From Pseudoduganella violaceinigra DSM 15887 (GTDB lineage Bacteria > Pseudomonadota > Gammaproteobacteria > Burkholderiales > Burkholderiaceae_D), in contig NZ_AUDI01000023.1 of the NCBI RefSeq assembly GCF_000425385.1, forward strand, positions 1 through 64,000: DNA of 64,000 nt, written 5' to 3'. This document shows, piece after piece, positions 40,950 through 49,774 of this stretch. The position numbers were made by a program, and so were the translations under genes. Position 1 is the first letter of the stretch. Each line of letters opens with the position of its first letter. A model generated the notes under the pieces. The model did no database searches. It had not been told where the DNA came from and saw only the letters and a program-made list of their open reading frames with translations.

Positions 40950-41687
40950 ATGAACTCTTTACTGCAGTTCAAATCCGGCGACACCTGGCTGCTGCGCGGC
41001 CGTGGCGCCCGCGACAGACACCACCTGCTGGCGCCGGCCGCCGCGCCGCGCGCCGACGCCTTGCCCGTCTTCGGCCGATGGCGCACCATCGACACCCTTC
41101 CCATGCACCTACTGGAAAAGCTGCGCGCATCGCGTGCCAGCAACGCCTATGCGCGCCAACTGGACGAGCTGCAAGTGTCCCTGGGCCGCGCCGAAGTGCA
41201 ACTGCGGCTGCTGACGGCGGCCCAGCCCTGGCAGGTGCCGGCCGCCGGCAAAGTGCTGGGCGGCGACGGTATGCTGGCCAGTTGGCGCCAGGCGGGAGAC
41301 AGCGGCCCGCTGGCGCGCGAATTCGCCACCTACGCCTGCCATGTCTCCGCCTGCACCCGGCAACTGCAGCGCGCCCTGGCCAGTTTCGACATCCTGGCGC
41401 AGCAAGCGGCAGAGCCGCAGCGCCAAGCCGCCCTGTTGGCGCAGGCGGAGCGCCTGCTGGCCTGGGGCGATACCCTGGTCGAAGACGAAGTCGCGGACGA
41501 AGTCATGCTGCGCATCCAGGCCTATCCGGAACTGTACGAGGAGATGCTGAACGCAGCGGACGGTGGCAGCGACGAAGCGGCGGCCAGCCTGGAATCGCTG
41601 GGCGACGCGGACCTGTTACGGCTCGATTGGGCCGGCGGCCAGCGCGGCAAACTGCTGAAGGCCATGGCGCGTCTGCGCGCCGGCTGA
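40950..41687 (+). CDS. Hypothetical soluble protein
   Basis: A 245-residue protein preceded by a GGGAGG ribosome site. It is helical and rich in Ala, Leu and Arg, with no signal peptide, membrane segment or catalytic motif. The N terminus contains GDTWLLRGRGARDRH, then a region (about 60-200) likely forming long helices. Codon use matches neighbouring genes, so it is very likely real. It follows the diguanylate cyclase by 59 bases on the same strand and could share its transcript. Function unknown. Confidence 0.72.
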   Translation: MNSLLQFKSGDTWLLRGRGARDRHHLLAPAAAPRADALPVFGRWRTIDTLPMHLLEKLRASRASNAYARQLDELQVSLGRAEVQLRLLTAAQPWQVPAAGKVLGGDGMLASWRQAGDSGPLAREFATYACHVSACTRQLQRALASFDILAQQAAEPQRQAALLAQAERLLAWGDTLVEDEVADEVMLRIQAYPELYEEMLNAADGGSDEAAASLESLGDADLLRLDWAGGQRGKLLKAMARLRAG

Positions 41688-41709
41688 TCACCGGCGCGGC
41701 AAACCCCGC

Positions 41710-43347
41710 CTACGTGATCGCGGGCGGGCTGCTTGCCGTCAGCCGCCGCATCGGCGTCCGGCTCGCCGCGGTGCGCATCGCCACCTCGTAATGCCCTTGC
41801 AGCTTGAACACGCCCACCAGCTGGTCCAGGTGGGCGGCCTGCTGCTTCAGCGCCTCCGCCGCCGAGGCGGCTTCCTCCACCAGCGCCGCATTCTGCTGCG
41901 TCACGGTATCCATCTCCGTCACGGCGCGGTTGATCTGCTCGATGCCGGCGCTCTGTTCGTCGCCGGCGGCGGTGATCTCGCGCATGATCTGCGACACCCG
42001 CTGCACCGACATCACCACTTCATCCATCGTGCTGCCGGCGCGTTCCACCAGGGCGCTGCCCTGCTCCACCTGCTCGGCCGAACTGACGATCAAGCCCTTG
42101 ATCTCCTTCGCCGCCGCCGCCGAGCGCTGGGCCAGCTGGCGCACTTCGGACGCCACCACGGCAAAGCCACGTCCTTGCTCGCCGGCGCGGGCCGCTTCGA
42201 CCGCGGCGTTCAAGGCCAGGATATTGGTCTGGAAGGCGATGCCGTCGATCACGCCGATGATCTCGGAAATCCGGCGCGAGGAATCGCTGATCGAGCCCAT
42301 GGTCTGCACCACCTGGCCCACCACGGCGCCGCCCTGCTGCGCCACGGCGGTGGCGGCCGCCGCCAGTTCATTGGCCTGGCGCGCGTTGCTGCCGCTTTCG
42401 CGCACAGCGCTGGTCAGCTCCTCCATCGAAGACGCGGTTTCCTCCAGGGCGCTGGCCTGCTGCTCGGTGCGCGAGGACAAGTCCATATTGCCGGCGGCGA
42501 TCTGGGACGCCGCCGTATTGATGGTTTCCGTTCCCTGCCGCACTTCGGACACGATGCGCAGCAAGCTGTCGCGCATCACGCTCATGGCCTTCATCATGCT
42601 GGCCTCGTCGTCATGCCGGGTCTGCACCTGCACGGTCAGGTCGCCGGCGGCGATACGGCCGGCGATTTCGGCGGCAACATCGGGCTCGCCGCCAAGCTGG
42701 CCAAGCAAGCGGCGTGCGATCAGGGTGGCCGCGACAACGCCAGCCACCAGGGCCAGCACGCTCATGGACAACATCAGGGCGCGGGCCGAGTCATAATCCG
42801 CGGTGGCTGCCGCAGCGTCCTTTTCGTTGTGGCGGCGCTGCAGCTGGACATCCTCGTCCATCGCGTCCTGCCAGCGCTGGGTGACCGGTCCCGCCTTTTG
42901 CACCAGCAAGGCGGTCGCCTCGGCATCCTTCTGCTGCAAGGCCAGTTGCAGAACCTGATCGGTCAAGGGCCGCGCTTCCTGGCGCAAGGCGTCGATGCGG
43001 GCCCGGATCGCCTGGCCCTCCGCCGTCGACGGCAGGGCTGCCAGGGCCGCCCTGGCCTGGTCATAGGCCGCGCGTGCCGCCTGGATCTTGGGCAGTTCGC
43101 GCTGCATGGCCGCTTCGTCCGACAGCAGCACGATGGTGCGGCTGACGCGGGCAACGATGTGCACCGCTTCGGACATATCCTGAACATACGTCAGCTTGGC
43201 CACATTGAGCTTCACGACTTTTTCAAGCCGGGCATGGATGCGCTCCATATTGTAGATACCCAGTCCCGACACGCCGGCCATCAGCGCCAGCACCAGGCCA
43301 AAGCCCAGCGCCAGGCGGGTGCCCACCTTCATCGATTGCTTCGGCAT
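41710..43347 (-). CDS. Methyl-accepting chemotaxis protein
   Basis: A 545-residue chemoreceptor. TM1 (about 10-30), a four-helix-bundle ligand-binding domain in the periplasm (about 32-190, 4HB_MCP type), TM2 (about 193-212), HAMP (about 213-265) and the cytosolic signalling domain with the conserved hairpin tip ([24 protein letters not shown], then [20 protein letters not shown]). No C-terminal NWETF-type pentapeptide is present. The ATG at 43347 follows AAGGAA; 22 upstream codons are not supported. It diverges from the L-cystine symporter gene, but a direct functional link is not established. Confidence 0.93.
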   Translation of the reverse strand: MPKQSMKVGTRLALGFGLVLALMAGVSGLGIYNMERIHARLEKVVKLNVAKLTYVQDMSEAVHIVARVSRTIVLLSDEAAMQRELPKIQAARAAYDQARAALAALPSTAEGQAIRARIDALRQEARPLTDQVLQLALQQKDAEATALLVQKAGPVTQRWQDAMDEDVQLQRRHNEKDAAAATADYDSARALMLSMSVLALVAGVVAATLIARRLLGQLGGEPDVAAEIAGRIAAGDLTVQVQTRHDDEASMMKAMSVMRDSLLRIVSEVRQGTETINTAASQIAAGNMDLSSRTEQQASALEETASSMEELTSAVRESGSNARQANELAAAATAVAQQGGAVVGQVVQTMGSISDSSRRISEIIGVIDGIAFQTNILALNAAVEAARAGEQGRGFAVVASEVRQLAQRSAAAAKEIKGLIVSSAEQVEQGSALVERAGSTMDEVVMSVQRVSQIMREITAAGDEQSAGIEQINRAVTEMDTVTQQNAALVEEAASAAEALKQQAAHLDQLVGVFKLQGHYEVAMRTAASRTPMRRLTASSPPAIT

Positions 43348-43413
43348 GGCTATTCCTTTCGTAGCGACTCTGCAACCAAGGCACTGCAAATAGGCAAGAC
43401 TACACCAATTCAA

Positions 43414-43433
43414 TTAGAATCTGTCGATTCTAA
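43414..43433. promoter_or_regulatory. Perfect 20-bp palindrome before the cystine symporter
   Basis: TTAGAATCTGTCGATTCTAA has 8-base perfect arms around TGTC and ends 19 bases before the symporter ATG. It contains TAGAAT (43415-43420), a possible -10 element, so a bound regulator would cover the promoter. An AT-rich dyad of this length is unlikely by chance in this GC-rich genome. Confidence 0.6.
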
Positions 43434-43452
43434 AATTCAAGTTGCCGCCCAC

Positions 43453-44850
43453 ATGAACCTGCAAGTGATCCTTAACCTGGCCGTCGCGGCCATCGTCCTG
43501 GCCTTCCTCGTCATGCAACAGCGGCGCCATGCCAGCTTCACGGTGCGCGTGTTTTCTGCGCTGGGGCTGGGCGTGGCCCTGGGTGCCGGCCTGCAGGCGT
43601 TCTACGGCGCGGGCAGTGCGGAAGTCAAGCTGACCGGCGAATACCTCGATATCGTCGGCAACGGCTATGTCAAACTGCTGCAGATGATCGTGATGCCGCT
43701 GATTATGGTGTCCATCGTCTCGGCCATCCTCAAGCTGCGCAATGCCAGCTCGCTGGGCAAGATCAGCGCCCTCACCATCGGCACCCTGATGCTGACCACC
43801 ACCGTGGCGGCGGCCATCGGCATCCTGATGGCCAAGCTGTTCGGCCTGAGCGCGGTGGGCCTGGCCTCGAACGCGGCGGAAGTGGCGCGCGGCGCCTACT
43901 TGCAAGGCAAGCTGGCCGACGCCCAGGCGCTGTCGCTGCCGAACATGCTGCTGTCCTTCATCCCGAGCAATCCCTTCCTCGACATGACCGGTGCGCGCAA
44001 GACCTCGACCATCGCCGTGGTGGTGTTCTCGGTCTTTATCGGCGTGGCCGCCATCGGCATTGCGGAAAAAAAGCCGGAACACTTCACCTCCTTCGATTAT
44101 GCGGTGCATGTGGCGCACACCATCGTGATGCGCATGGTGACCCTGGTGCTGCGCCTGACGCCGTACGGCGTGTTCGCGCTGATGGCGCAGGTGGTGTCCA
44201 GCTCCAGCTATGCCGACATCCTGAACCTGATCGGCTTTGTGGTCGCCTCCTACTGCGCCCTGCTGCTGATGTTCGGCGTGCACCTGGCGATGGTGAGCGC
44301 CAGCGGCCTCAATCCGCTGCGCTATACGAAGAAGATCCTGCCGGTGCTGACCTTCGCCTTCACCTCGCGCACCAGCGCCGGTTCGATCCCGATGAGCGTG
44401 CAGACCCAGACCCAGCGCCTCGGCACGCCGGAAGGCATCGCCAATTTCGCCGCCTCCTTCGGCGCCACCATCGGCCAGAACGGCTGCGCCGGCATCTACC
44501 CTGCCATGCTGGCGGTCATGATTGCGCCCACTGTCGGCATTGATCCATTTACGGCATCGTTCCTGGTGCCCCTGCTGGCCATCATCACCGTCGGATCGGT
44601 CGGCGTGGCCGGCGTGGGCGGCGGCGCGACCTTTGCCGCCCTGATCGTGCTGTCGTCCATGAACCTGCCGGTGGCTTTGGCGGGCCTGCTGATTTCGATC
44701 GAACCGCTGATCGATATGGGCCGCACCGCCTTGAATGTCAGCGGCTCGATCGCCGCCGGCACCATCACCAGCCGCGTCATGGGCGAAACCAATATGTCGG
44801 CCTTCGCCAGCGAGCAGGAACTGCAGATCGATTCCCAAACCACCGTATAA
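43453..44850 (+). CDS. tcyP: L-cystine:cation symporter (TcyP/YdjN family)
   Basis: A 465-residue dicarboxylate/amino-acid:cation symporter-family transporter. The regions ILPVLTFAFTSRTSAGSIPM and NFAASFGATIGQNGCAGIYP match the cystine branch of the family (Bacillus TcyP, E. coli YdjN) more than DctA or GltP; this rests on remembered signatures. About eight membrane helices plus two re-entrant loops. The ATG at 43453 is the first realistic start; upstream codons are antisense to the chemoreceptor. The downstream gene is a DsbA-like thiol oxidase, an intriguing pairing around disulfide chemistry. Confidence 0.82.
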   Translation: MNLQVILNLAVAAIVLAFLVMQQRRHASFTVRVFSALGLGVALGAGLQAFYGAGSAEVKLTGEYLDIVGNGYVKLLQMIVMPLIMVSIVSAILKLRNASSLGKISALTIGTLMLTTTVAAAIGILMAKLFGLSAVGLASNAAEVARGAYLQGKLADAQALSLPNMLLSFIPSNPFLDMTGARKTSTIAVVVFSVFIGVAAIGIAEKKPEHFTSFDYAVHVAHTIVMRMVTLVLRLTPYGVFALMAQVVSSSSYADILNLIGFVVASYCALLLMFGVHLAMVSASGLNPLRYTKKILPVLTFAFTSRTSAGSIPMSVQTQTQRLGTPEGIANFAASFGATIGQNGCAGIYPAMLAVMIAPTVGIDPFTASFLVPLLAIITVGSVGVAGVGGGATFAALIVLSSMNLPVALAGLLISIEPLIDMGRTALNVSGSIAAGTITSRVMGETNMSAFASEQELQIDSQTTV

Positions 44851-44861
44851 CTGGAGACCTT

Positions 44862-45518
44862 ATGCGTCGTACCGCCTTGTCCCTGGTGCTGGCCGCGCTT
44901 TGCGCCGGCACCGCCATTGCATCCCCCACCAACCCGGTCGACGGCGCCGAGTTCCGCACCCTGCCCCAGGCGCAGCCGACCCAGAAAGTGGCGGGCAAGG
45001 TCGAAGTGATCGAATTTTTCATGTACCACTGCCCGGCATGCTATGCAGTGGAGGCGCCGATGACGGCCTGGGTTCAGAAAAACGCGGATAAAGTGAACTT
45101 CCGCCGCATCCACCTGTCCAGCGGTGATATGCGCGACTACGAAGCCCGCCTGTACGCGACGCTGGAGGCCTTGCAGTTGCAGGATTCAATGCATGAAAAA
45201 GTTCTGCAAGCCTGGCACCAGGAACGCCGCCGCCTGCGCAGCGATGCCGAAAACCTGGATTGGGCCCTGCGTAACGGGATCGACAAGGACAAGTTCCTGG
45301 CGGCTTACAACTCCTTCGGCGTAGGCATGCGTCTCAAAACGCTGGCGCGCCTGGCCGAAACCTATGGCGTCAACGGCACTCCGACCATCATCGTCAACGG
45401 CAAGTTTGTGACCGAACCGGGCATGGTGGCACAAGCCAACCACGACCTGGCGCGCGAAGCCGTCATTCCAGCCTCCTTCCAGGTGCTCGACGCACTGGTC
45501 GCGCGCGCGCGCCAGTAA
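44862..45518 (+). CDS. DsbA-like periplasmic thiol:disulfide oxidoreductase with CPAC active site
   Basis: A 218-residue exported thioredoxin-fold protein: signal peptide about 1-20 (AGTAIAS), active site C57-P-A-C60 in MYHCPACYAVE, a helical insertion (about 85-160), and the cis-proline loop GTPTIIVNGKFV. Classical DsbA has CPHC; the Ala at the variable site should lower oxidising power. It starts 11 bases after the cystine symporter gene, with an operon-like layout. It may be a specialised DsbA/DsbL-like enzyme linked to cystine handling. Confidence 0.88.
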   Translation: MRRTALSLVLAALCAGTAIASPTNPVDGAEFRTLPQAQPTQKVAGKVEVIEFFMYHCPACYAVEAPMTAWVQKNADKVNFRRIHLSSGDMRDYEARLYATLEALQLQDSMHEKVLQAWHQERRRLRSDAENLDWALRNGIDKDKFLAAYNSFGVGMRLKTLARLAETYGVNGTPTIIVNGKFVTEPGMVAQANHDLAREAVIPASFQVLDALVARARQ

Positions 45519-45693
45519 GGCCGCAGCCTTGCAATCTCCGCCAGACCGCCCATTTCCGGCCGGTCCTGGCGCTCCATTCTGTGCCAGCCGCCCTTGCCGC
45601 CATTGCCCGCCGCTGCATTACACGTCATAATGAAATTTACCAAAACGTCAACACAACGTTTGTTTTCATTTGACCAAATCTGGAGAATCAGCG

Positions 45694-46155
45694 GTGCTCG
45701 CAAAGAAAATACTCGCTTCCCTCGCCATTTCGACGGCTGCCATGACGTCGATCCCTGCACATGCCGGGGTGTATGGCGATGACCTGGGCAAGTGCCTGGT
45801 CAAGTCCGCAACGCCGGAAGACAAACAACAACTAATGCAGTGGATCTTTTTCGCCATCGCCTTGAATCCGGAACTTAAGCAGTATTCCAGCATCACGCCG
45901 GAAAAGCGCGATGCCGCCGACAAGGCCATTGCCGGGGTTTTCTCCAAGCTGGTAGGGCAGTCCTGCACGGAGGAAGCCAAGCTGGTCATCCAATACGAGG
46001 GTCCGCTGGCATTCCGCACCGCCTTTGAACTTCTCGGAAAAATCGCGGCCAGCGAGCTTTTCTCAGCGCCTGAAGTAGCAGCAGGAACTTCGACTTTTAC
46101 CAAATACCTGGATTCCGCCGAGCTTCAAAAGAAGCTGGGCCTGCCCAAGAAATAG
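45694..46155 (+). CDS. Exported protein of unknown function
   Basis: A 153-residue protein. The GTG at 45694 is preceded by GGAGAA and begins a signal peptide (ILASLAISTAAMTSIPAHA, about 1-24). The mature part is helical, with two cysteines about 60 residues apart (LGKCLVKS, GQSCTEE) that could form a disulfide. An upstream TTG at 45670 is less likely because the ribosome site lies after it. No known domain. Single-gene or first in a run of small genes. Confidence 0.7.
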   Translation: MLAKKILASLAISTAAMTSIPAHAGVYGDDLGKCLVKSATPEDKQQLMQWIFFAIALNPELKQYSSITPEKRDAADKAIAGVFSKLVGQSCTEEAKLVIQYEGPLAFRTAFELLGKIAASELFSAPEVAAGTSTFTKYLDSAELQKKLGLPKK

Positions 46156-46235
46156 GGTACAGCGCTGCGCGTCCCTGCTGAAATTGCTCCACCGGCCTAT
46201 TGCCACGTCGATCACTGAAAAGGACAGCATCCACC

Positions 46236-46691
46236 GTGAAATTCATGTGCCCTGTTCTATTCGCCACCGCGGCATTGCTATTGAACGTCGAGGCCATCGC
46301 CGGCACGATCCGCTATGATGGCGTCTACGTCCACCAGGATTCCCTCACTGAACAAGCCGAAGGCGGGAACGAAAGCGAAGGCAAGCAACATTGCTATTAC
46401 CTGCGCTTCTACCCGAAGGGCACCGTCATCTCTGTCACCAGCGATTGCGGGGAAAAGGCGATGGGAAGCATCAAAAAATGGTTCGAGGCGAGGAATGCCG
46501 GCCCGACGCATACCGGCCTGGCCAGAGGCATGCTGCGCGTCAAAGGCAAGCAGCTGAAATTCGCACTGCGGAGCAAGGAAGGCCTGGTCAGCTATTCCGG
46601 CAAGTTCGTCGGCGAGCGCATTGAACTCAAGTCGCACTCGCATATCAATGGTTTTAACGACAAGGCGACCTACGCTTTCACGCCATGGTAA
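46236..46691 (+). CDS. Exported hypothetical protein
   Basis: A 151-residue protein. A GTG at 46236 or an ATG at 46245 starts a hydrophobic export signal (FMCPVLFATAALLLNVEAIAG). The mature part is beta-rich (YLRFYPKGTVISVTSDCGEK, GMLRVKGKQLKFALRSKEG, SYSGKFVGERIELKSHSHINGF) and resembles small secreted lipocalin-like barrels, without a clear family. It overlaps the next gene by 7 bases. Confidence 0.68.
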   Translation: MKFMCPVLFATAALLLNVEAIAGTIRYDGVYVHQDSLTEQAEGGNESEGKQHCYYLRFYPKGTVISVTSDCGEKAMGSIKKWFEARNAGPTHTGLARGMLRVKGKQLKFALRSKEGLVSYSGKFVGERIELKSHSHINGFNDKATYAFTPW

Positions 46692-47035
46692 CGCAAGCAC
46701 CGAAGAATGGCGATGCGGCGGACTTTAGCGATCAATGGAAAGCGGCCCGCGAGCGGATGGCCGATGGTGTCGAAGCGGTCCTATGTTTCGATGCCGGTTT
46801 TACCGGTGCCGAACTCTTCGGATACACATCGTTTGTGCTGGACGATGTCGTCTTGCCGGAATTCGAAAAAGCCGTAGGCCGCGAACTACCAAAGTCATGG
46901 TGTGTGATGACACTGGAATCGAACAGCAAAGTCGTCGTGCGATCCGGCCTTACTCGGGAAGGCGCCATGGCGCTCATCAAGCAGTTGAACGAGGAGAAAG
47001 GCGTGGGGGAGCACTGGATTCAACGAGATTTCTGA
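46685..47035 (+). CDS. Hypothetical cytosolic protein
   Basis: A 116-residue acidic protein with alternating strands and helices (GAELFGYTSFVLDDVVLPEFE, SWCVMTLESNSKVVVRSGLT). No signal, membrane segment or motif. The ATG at 46685 overlaps the end of the preceding gene by 7 bases, so it is likely co-translated. Function unknown. Confidence 0.62.
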   Translation: MVTQAPKNGDAADFSDQWKAARERMADGVEAVLCFDAGFTGAELFGYTSFVLDDVVLPEFEKAVGRELPKSWCVMTLESNSKVVVRSGLTREGAMALIKQLNEEKGVGEHWIQRDF

Positions 47036-47103
47036 TTTCCGGGGATGTCGACGTAGTTACCGGGCTACGCAAAGCAATCGCAATAATTTGGAAGGTATTA
47101 GTT

Positions 47104-47451
47104 TTGTTTATTATTTTTGGGTGGGTCAAAGAGACCAGGGAAGTGGGCACTGCGCTGGCCTGTCATTGTTATCGCTGCCAGAGACAGCGGACTTGGGAAC
47201 ATTGGAAAGAGACCGAGTGGGTGTCTTTCTTCACGATCAAAACGATCCCATTCCTGTCCAAATCTCACGCTGTGTGCAGGGGCTGCAGGGAGTCCATCAA
47301 GCTGAACCCAAATCAAGCCAGGTCAATCGGCATTCAAGGCAGCGCTCATCAACTGGCCAGCTTCGTTGAAGAGCATCAGCTGTCCGGGAAGAGCGAAGTT
47401 CAGCGCAACTACCTCCGTTCCCAGCGCGCTCAAAACGACTCGCGCGACTAA
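47104..47451 (+). CDS. Membrane-anchored zinc-ribbon protein
   Basis: A 115-residue protein. A short N-terminal hydrophobic segment (about 1-10, with more hydrophobic codons upstream) leads into TREVGTALACHCYRCQ. The cysteines CHCYRC (around 19-24) and CRGCRE (around 59-64) form a zinc ribbon. I chose a TTG start at 47104 because GGAAGG lies 8 bases before it and no ATG or GTG is usable; codons before 47090 belong to a chance extension. The lysine/tryptophan-rich middle (TWEHWKETEWVSFFTIKTIPF) is typical of small zinc-ribbon membrane proteins of unknown role. Confidence 0.65.
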   Translation: MFIIFGWVKETREVGTALACHCYRCQRQRTWEHWKETEWVSFFTIKTIPFLSKSHAVCRGCRESIKLNPNQARSIGIQGSAHQLASFVEEHQLSGKSEVQRNYLRSQRAQNDSRD

Positions 47452-47507
47452 TCGATGGAAATCACGTCAAATCGACGCAACTTACTCGTGGCCTGGAAAG
47501 GCGGCTG

Positions 47508-47969
47508 ATGTACAAACAAATCTCCATCAGGCCCATTGAGCGAAGCGACTACCAAGGCTGGCGCCCGTTATGGGATGGGTATAACGCTTTCTATGGCCGC
47601 AGCGGCGCCACCGCGCTTGCAGAGGAAATCACGCAGGCGACGTGGGAGCGGTTTTTCGATCCGACCGAGCCGATTCACTCGCTGATCGCGGAAGATGCAA
47701 ACGACGTGGTCGGATTGGTCCATTACGTCTTCCATCGCAGCACAACGCGTTTGCACGACGTGTGCTATCTGCAGGACCTGTTCACTGCCGAATGTGCCCG
47801 CGGCCAGGGCATTGGGCGGAAATTGATTGAAGCGGTGTTTGACGCTGCCCGCAAAAAAGGAAGCTCCCGAGTCTACTGGCAGACGCAAGCCACCAACCTG
47901 GCCGGCCGGGCCTTATACGACAAGGTCGCGCAGCATCGCGGCTATATCCTTTATTCGCACGAACTGTAA
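47508..47969 (+). CDS. GNAT-family N-acetyltransferase
   Basis: A 153-residue acetyltransferase. The acetyl-CoA-binding motif A appears as LQDLFTAECARGQGIGRKLIEAVFDAA (R/Q-GxGxG type), and the C-terminal part has the typical NLAGRALYDKVA helix after the VYWQTQ strand. It transfers an acetyl group to an amine of unknown identity. Single-gene context among small hypothetical genes, so no substrate hint. Confidence 0.88.
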   Translation: MYKQISIRPIERSDYQGWRPLWDGYNAFYGRSGATALAEEITQATWERFFDPTEPIHSLIAEDANDVVGLVHYVFHRSTTRLHDVCYLQDLFTAECARGQGIGRKLIEAVFDAARKKGSSRVYWQTQATNLAGRALYDKVAQHRGYILYSHEL

Positions 47970-48007
47970 CAAGCACTGCGGCGCCTTATGTCGTGCAGTC
48001 TTACCGT

Positions 48008-48415
48008 ATGAAGACTCCCCCACTCAAATACTTCGAGAAGAAATGCGAACCCAGCGGATTTCCGCCGCAGGCAATTGAATCGCTCGAGATGTCGATCGCC
48101 TACTCCAGCACGCAGGATTTATTGAACGTCTTTCAGACGCTTGGCGTCAGAACGATCGTTCCGCAAGTGGGTCCGAGCGCAAGCGAGTGGGGACAGGAAA
48201 GTCCCCTCAACCTGATCGCAGGGCATTCAATCGAGCAGCCAGGGCATTGTGAAATATTTGGCGTCAAGATCGCGATCTGGTGCTCTAACGGGAGGATTAC
48301 CGTTTCGGCCAGTCCCACGGCTTACGACGTAACAGAAGAGCATTACAGCAATGCGGCAATCATCGAGGCCAACATCGACAAACACGTCGCGCGTATCCGA
48401 TCCGGCGAGTCCTAG
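48008..48415 (+). CDS. Hypothetical protein
   Basis: A 135-residue protein with mixed strand/helix content (KTPPLKYFEKKCEPSGFPP, HCEIFGVKIAIWCSNG, YDVTEEHYSNAAIIEANIDKH when read as separate patches). No signal peptide or motif. ATG 48008 is chosen over 47993 because of neighbouring spacing; neither has a strong ribosome site. It ends 85 bases before the sigma-54 promoter of the efflux operon and is probably not part of that system. Confidence 0.6.
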   Translation: MKTPPLKYFEKKCEPSGFPPQAIESLEMSIAYSSTQDLLNVFQTLGVRTIVPQVGPSASEWGQESPLNLIAGHSIEQPGHCEIFGVKIAIWCSNGRITVSASPTAYDVTEEHYSNAAIIEANIDKHVARIRSGES

Positions 48416-48420
48416 ACGAC

Positions 48421-48436
48421 TGTCCGGAATCGAACA
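48421..48436. promoter_or_regulatory. Candidate activator-binding site (UAS) for the sigma-54 promoter
   Basis: TGTCCGGAATCGAACA is a near-perfect dyad (TGTCCG / CGAACA, one mismatch) around GAAT. It lies about 90-105 bases upstream of the predicted transcription start, the usual distance for an NtrC-type activator's enhancer. The activator itself is probably the one encoded at 52893. Confidence 0.45.
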
Positions 48437-48499
48437 CCCACTGTACGAGGCCGCGCATACCGCTGCCCTCCCGCCACGGAAAAATGCGGCTCCTGAGCA

Positions 48500-48515
48500 T
48501 GGCACGGAGTTTGCA
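48500..48515 (+). promoter_or_regulatory. Consensus sigma-54 promoter of the efflux operon
   Basis: TGGCACG-GAGT-TTGCA matches the -24/-12 consensus with the correct 4-base spacer. With the -12 C at 48514, transcription should start at about 48526, one base before the ATG of the first operon gene, so the mRNA would be almost leaderless. The operon encodes its own sigma-54 activator. Confidence 0.9.
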
Positions 48516-48526
48516 ATACCCGTGTC

Positions 48527-49774
48527 ATGGACCAAACCATCAACCCTTCCATCATCAAACGCCGCCGGCGCATTGCGCTGGCAGTGACCGGCGCCATCCT
48601 GTCGTTGGCCTGCGCCGCCGTGTGGGGCGTCAACCGCGCCGTGGCGCCCAGCGCGGACGCTGGTGAACTGAATATCGCCGAAGTACACCGGGGCAGCGTC
48701 GCCGATACCATCAGCGCCTCCGGCATTGTGGTTCCCGTGCACGAAGAGCAGGTGCCAAGCCCGATCCCGACCCGCATCGCCAAAGTCCACGCCCGTCCCG
48801 GCCAGCAGGTGGCCGCCGGCGCCCTACTGCTGGAACTGGATAACCAGTCCGTCAAGCTGGAACTGGAACGTTTGAAGGAGCAGCTGGCGCAGCAGGATAA
48901 CCGCATCCAGACCTTGCGCCTGGAGCAGGAGCAAAAGCGCAAGCAGCTGGCCAGCGGCATTGAACTGCTGCAGCTGGACCTACAATCGACGCGCGCCAAG
49001 CTGCAACGTTCGCAAACCCTGCGCCTGCACGGCGGCGTATCGGCGGAAGACCTGCTGACCGCAGAACTGAATGTGAAACGCAATGAAATCCAGCTGCGCC
49101 AGCAGCAGGAGCAGATCGACGACGTGCGCCGCTCGACCGCCAGCAATATCGAAGGCGCCCAGCTGCAGCAAAGCATCCTGCGCAAGCAGCTCGCGCAGCA
49201 GGAGGAGCTGCTGGCCCGCACCCAGGTGCGCGCCCCATTCGCGGGCATGCTGACCTGGCTGCTGCAGGACGAAGGCGCGGCCGTTGCCGCCGGCCAGTTG
49301 GTGGCGCGCGTCACAGACCTGCACAACTACCGGGTCGAAGCCACTCTGTCCGATTTCCATTCGCGCCGGGTCGAACCAGGCCAGCAGGTGCTGGTCGAAC
49401 AAGGCTCGCTGGAGCTGCAAGGCAAAGTCCACACCATCCTGCCGGAAATCCAGGATGGCACCGTCAAGCTGCTGGTCACGCTGGAGCAGCCGAACCACCC
49501 GCAGCTACGCAATAAGTTGCGGGTGGACGCCAATATCGTCGCCGCGCGCAAGGAAGGCGCACTGGTCGTGGCGCGCGGTCCCGCCTTCAATGGCCGCGGC
49601 CAGCAAGCCGCCTTCGTGGTCGATGGCGGCACGGCCCGCAAGGCCATGCTCGACATCGGCGCCAGCGACGGCAAACAGATTGAGATCCTTGGCGGTGCAC
49701 GCGCCGGCGACCGCATCGTCATTTCCGACACCACCCGCTTCAAAGACTACGACTCCTTCAGGATCGCAAAATGA
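48527..49774 (+). CDS. Periplasmic adaptor / membrane fusion protein of MacA type
   Basis: A 415-residue adaptor that links the ABC permeases to an outer-membrane exit duct. A basic N terminus (KRRRRIAL) precedes one transmembrane helix (about 17-35). Then come the first lipoyl half (RIAKVHARPGQQVAAGALLLELD), a long coiled-coil hairpin (about 110-230, rich in Gln, Glu and Leu), the second lipoyl half (RTQVRAPFAGMLTWLL) and beta-barrel domains (VEATLSDFHSRRVEPGQQ). Only one ATG is available, directly at the predicted transcription start. It overlaps the ATPase gene by 4 bases. Confidence 0.9.
   Translation: MDQTINPSIIKRRRRIALAVTGAILSLACAAVWGVNRAVAPSADAGELNIAEVHRGSVADTISASGIVVPVHEEQVPSPIPTRIAKVHARPGQQVAAGALLLELDNQSVKLELERLKEQLAQQDNRIQTLRLEQEQKRKQLASGIELLQLDLQSTRAKLQRSQTLRLHGGVSAEDLLTAELNVKRNEIQLRQQQEQIDDVRRSTASNIEGAQLQQSILRKQLAQQEELLARTQVRAPFAGMLTWLLQDEGAAVAAGQLVARVTDLHNYRVEATLSDFHSRRVEPGQQVLVEQGSLELQGKVHTILPEIQDGTVKLLVTLEQPNHPQLRNKLRVDANIVAARKEGALVVARGPAFNGRGQQAAFVVDGGTARKAMLDIGASDGKQIEILGGARAGDRIVISDTTRFKDYDSFRIAK

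Noticed and set aside
41791-43452. Very long open frame on the plus strand continuous with the cystine symporter (would give 1019 residues)
   Set aside because: It runs antisense to the chemoreceptor gene, has His/Gly/Gln-rich composition typical of shadow frames, and the family's N terminus begins at ATG 43453.
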